In this document: positions 41,063 through 42,973 of the stretch, one piece after another
Position numbering within the stretch: the first letter of the stretch is position 1
How the letters are laid out: every line of letters starts with the position of its first letter
NCBI GenBank assembly: GCA_900759045.1
Contig: CAAETU010000026.1
Location: forward strand, 1 to 42,973
Reading direction: 5' to 3'
DNA from: an uncultured Collinsella sp.
GTDB lineage: Bacteria; Actinomycetota; Coriobacteriia; Coriobacteriales; Coriobacteriaceae
DNA: 42,973 bases
Notes under the pieces: model-generated
Told to the model about the DNA's origin: nothing
What the model saw: only the letters and a program-made list of their open reading frames with translations
The model's database searches: none
Translations under genes and position numbers: made by a program

Positions 41063-42532
41063 ATGAATGAGGAGTGGTTGGCGCAGGTTATCCATCATCT
41101 GCGGGCAATAGGAAACGACACCCAGCAGTACGAAGTAAAAGAAGCCAAGGGCGCGCTCCCCAAAAGCATCGTCGAGACGCTTTCGGCATTTTCCAACGCG
41201 CAGGGCGGCTTTATCATCCTCGGCATTTCCGAAAAGAACGGGTTTATGCCCGTCGAGGGTTTTGATGCCCGCAAGATGCAAGACGCCCTCTCTTCTGCAT
41301 GTGAAAAGCTGACGCCCGTTGTGAGGCCGGATATCCAAGTGCTCCCCTTCGAGGGTAAGCTGGTGCTTTGCGCGCGCATCAAAGAAATGCATCCACGCGA
41401 TAAACCCTGCTATATTGCGGCACGCGGAATGTACGATTCGTCCTTTATCCGTACGGGCGACGGCGACCGGCGCATGACTCCCTACGAAATCGATCGCTTT
41501 ATGGAGGAGCATGTTCAGCCTACATACGACGACGAGCCGGTCGAAGGTGCCACGCTCGATGACCTTGACGCCGATCTTTTGCAAGGGTTTATAAAACGCC
41601 AGCGCGAGCTACACCCTAGGCTTTTGGGCACCAGAAGCGACGATGAGATTCTCCTTGACCTGCATGTGACCAAAAGGGTGGACGACGCAATCGTGCCGAC
41701 GCTTGCTGCAATTGTCGCGATGGGACGGTTTCCGCAAAAGTTCTTCCCACGTCTCAATGTGACCTTTACGGCGTACCCCGGGACCACAAAAACGCAGCGA
41801 GTAAGTGATAACAAGCGTTTTGTGGATTCTCAGACCATTTTGGGTCCGATCCCTTTCATGATTGAGGACGTGCTTGCCGCCGTTGCGAGAAACACCCGAA
41901 ACGCAGCGGTTATCGAGGGCGCGTTCCGGAAAGATGTGCCCGATTATCCGCCCGTGGCGCTGCGCGAGGCGGTGGCGAACGCGCTCATGCACCGCGACTA
42001 CTCTTCCGCCGCGCGCGGCTCACAAGTGCAGGTCAACTTGTATATCGACCGCGTCGAGATTCTCAATCCCGGCGGGCTGTACGGCGACGTAACGATCGAT
42101 TCGCTGGGAGTTTCTGGGGTTTCGTCATCCAGAAACCAGTTCCTTTCAAATATCCTCGAGACCACGCCGTACCCAGACGGTGGCTACGTGGTCGAAAATC
42201 GCGGCACTGGTTATCAGGAGATAGGTGAGCAGCTCGAGCGGGCAAACATGTTGCCGCCCGAACCAAAGAACTCGACAGTTTCTTTTTCGTTGACGTTCGA
42301 TAAGCGAAAGATAATGCGGGCGGAACAGGTGACGTCTGTGGGGCATGTGGACGAGGCAATCTTGGATTACCTGGCAACACATTCTTCGGCCTCGACCAAG
42401 GAGCTCACCGACGCTTCGGGTTTGAGCAGGAGCGCCGTTTCCAACCACATAAAAGGCTTGATTGGTGCGGGCAAGATTGAGGCGATGGAGCCTCCGCGCA
42501 GCCCGCGACAACGGTATCGACTCGCGAAGTAG
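41063..42532 (+). CDS. AlbA_2 domain ATP-binding regulator with winged helix
   Basis: A 489-residue cytoplasmic protein. Residues about 18-140 form an AlbA_2 (Schlafen-like) DNA-binding domain: YEVKEAKGALPKSIVETLSAFSNAQGGFIILGI, ending with the FIRTGDGDRRMTPYEI block. Residues about 290-400 resemble the HATPase_c_4 ATP-binding domain: YPPVALREAVANALMHRDYS and VEILNPGGLYG. Residues about 425-485 form a winged helix: EAILDYLATHSSASTKELTDASGLSRSAVSNHIKGLIGAGKI. This is the layout of COG2865-type predicted transcriptional regulators. GGGAGG is 6 nt before the ATG at 41063; an earlier GTG in frame (41033) lies inside the repeat array. With matching repeats on both sides it probably binds its own flanks. 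Confidence 0.9.
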   Translation: MNEEWLAQVIHHLRAIGNDTQQYEVKEAKGALPKSIVETLSAFSNAQGGFIILGISEKNGFMPVEGFDARKMQDALSSACEKLTPVVRPDIQVLPFEGKLVLCARIKEMHPRDKPCYIAARGMYDSSFIRTGDGDRRMTPYEIDRFMEEHVQPTYDDEPVEGATLDDLDADLLQGFIKRQRELHPRLLGTRSDDEILLDLHVTKRVDDAIVPTLAAIVAMGRFPQKFFPRLNVTFTAYPGTTKTQRVSDNKRFVDSQTILGPIPFMIEDVLAAVARNTRNAAVIEGAFRKDVPDYPPVALREAVANALMHRDYSSAARGSQVQVNLYIDRVEILNPGGLYGDVTIDSLGVSGVSSSRNQFLSNILETTPYPDGGYVVENRGTGYQEIGEQLERANMLPPEPKNSTVSFSLTFDKRKIMRAEQVTSVGHVDEAILDYLATHSSASTKELTDASGLSRSAVSNHIKGLIGAGKIEAMEPPRSPRQRYRLAK

Positions 42533-42924
42533 GGCTGTCCGTCGCCCATGCTTCGGTCTCCCAACTTCTTTCCAACTTTCCGCTTAACTTACCACCCAAG
42601 GTGGAAAGCTGGAAAGTTAAGTGGAAAGTTGGAAAGTAAGTGGAAATCTGACATGTTAACTGCGGACTGACGAGGGGTTAATAATTGCACAAACCATACC
42701 AGCCAAACAAAAAGATACCAATTTGGTTGGTAAAACACTGTCAATGAGTCGCGAGCCAACTAGCTGCGTAAATAAAACCTAAAGAACTGTTGCAAACGAA
42801 TGGCAAATACCCAGATGCCGCCGTTACGATTTTCAATTAACTGTTACGCGGGAACAGCAAAATGCTACTATCTAACAAGCACGTAAGAAAGCAGATTAAC
42901 GGTTAAGGCTAAGAAGTGGCAGGT
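42533..42924. other. 392-bp gene-free stretch, AT-rich to the right
   Basis: The first 120 bp carry the second copy of the 20-bp repeat block. From about 42660 the sequence becomes clearly richer in A and T than its surroundings (for example GGTTAATAATTGCACAAACC). No terminator for the AlbA_2 gene and no convincing promoter were identified by eye. Confidence 0.5.
42561..42650. repeat. Second copy of the 20-bp repeat block, downstream of the AlbA_2 gene
   Basis: GTGGAAAGCTGGAAAGTTAA at 42601-42620 is identical to the upstream unit; a 19-nt variant follows at 42621-42639 and a partial one at 42640. Inverted units precede it (CTTAACTTACCACCCAAG at 42583-42600, nearly identical to 40935-40952). 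The gene is thus framed by like blocks in the same orientation. Confidence 0.7.
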
Positions 42925-42973
42925 ATGTCGGAAGCAACTAGGACTCGCACGCATGCGCCCGAGGTTAGGCAGC
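42925..42973 (+). CDS. Possible start of a gene cut by the window end
   Basis: An ATG at 42925 opens 16 codons (MSEATRTRTHAPEVRQ) to the window edge with no stop. A weak AAGAAGTGG lies upstream. The G/C-rich codons contrast with the AT-rich leader and resemble coding sequence in this genome. No family can be named. Confidence 0.35.
   Translation, partial: MSEATRTRTHAPEVRQ

Overview
The window reads as a gene-dense chromosomal segment of a high-GC anaerobic actinobacterium, most likely a Collinsella-type member of the Coriobacteriia. This is an inference from the G/C-ending codons, the NfnAB-type flavoprotein pair, the fused ECF ATPase, the fused FolP-FolK protein, the giant exported protein and the many short intergenic palindromes. 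No rRNA or marker gene fixes the species. One RNA gene is clear, an initiator tRNA-fMet.

Layout. 0-6 kb (+): a parvulin-type foldase (prsA-like), a YqeY protein, a polar amino acid ABC transporter (ATPase, Tat-type lipoprotein binding protein, two permeases) and a cytidylate-kinase-like protein. 6-14 kb (-): nfnB and nfnA, then the housekeeping series glmU, prs, pth, an order also known from Firmicutes (gcaD-prs-ctc-spoVC). Between prs and pth sits a gene for a putative DUF559/Vsr-like nuclease-fold protein, bracketed by two elements of about 204 bp with matching terminal inverted repeats. 14-17 kb (+): an ECF vitamin/metal transporter (EcfT, fused EcfA, S component). 17-22.5 kb: exodeoxyribonuclease III (-), sirtuin (+), fused dihydropteroate synthase/HPPK with an unusual inserted linker (+), a degenerate biotin-ligase-like protein (+) and type III pantothenate kinase coaX (-). 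22.7-23.3 kb: tRNA-fMet with terminator, followed by a tandem array of five hairpins with a period of about 80 bp. 23.4-27 kb (+): an Old Yellow Enzyme/2,4-dienoyl-CoA-reductase-like Fe-S flavoprotein, then a DUF4143-type ATPase behind four 12-bp repeats spaced exactly 23 bp. 27.2-40.8 kb (+): a cell-surface operon of three single-pass membrane proteins and a 3,558-residue secreted protein rich in GLUG-like repeats. 41-42.5 kb (+): an AlbA_2-type regulator framed by 20-bp direct repeats. The right edge is AT-rich and holds the possible start of another gene.

The best candidates for undescribed biology are the surface operon at 27.2-40.8 kb, the composite TIR element inside the glmU-prs-pth cluster, the hairpin array behind the initiator tRNA, and the two regulator-like genes with their own repeat arrays (25.5 kb and 40.9-42.6 kb). 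A family of short palindromes with a GGGGACAGG/CCTGTCCCC core recurs at gene ends throughout. All domain calls come from reading motifs by eye; no database search was run.
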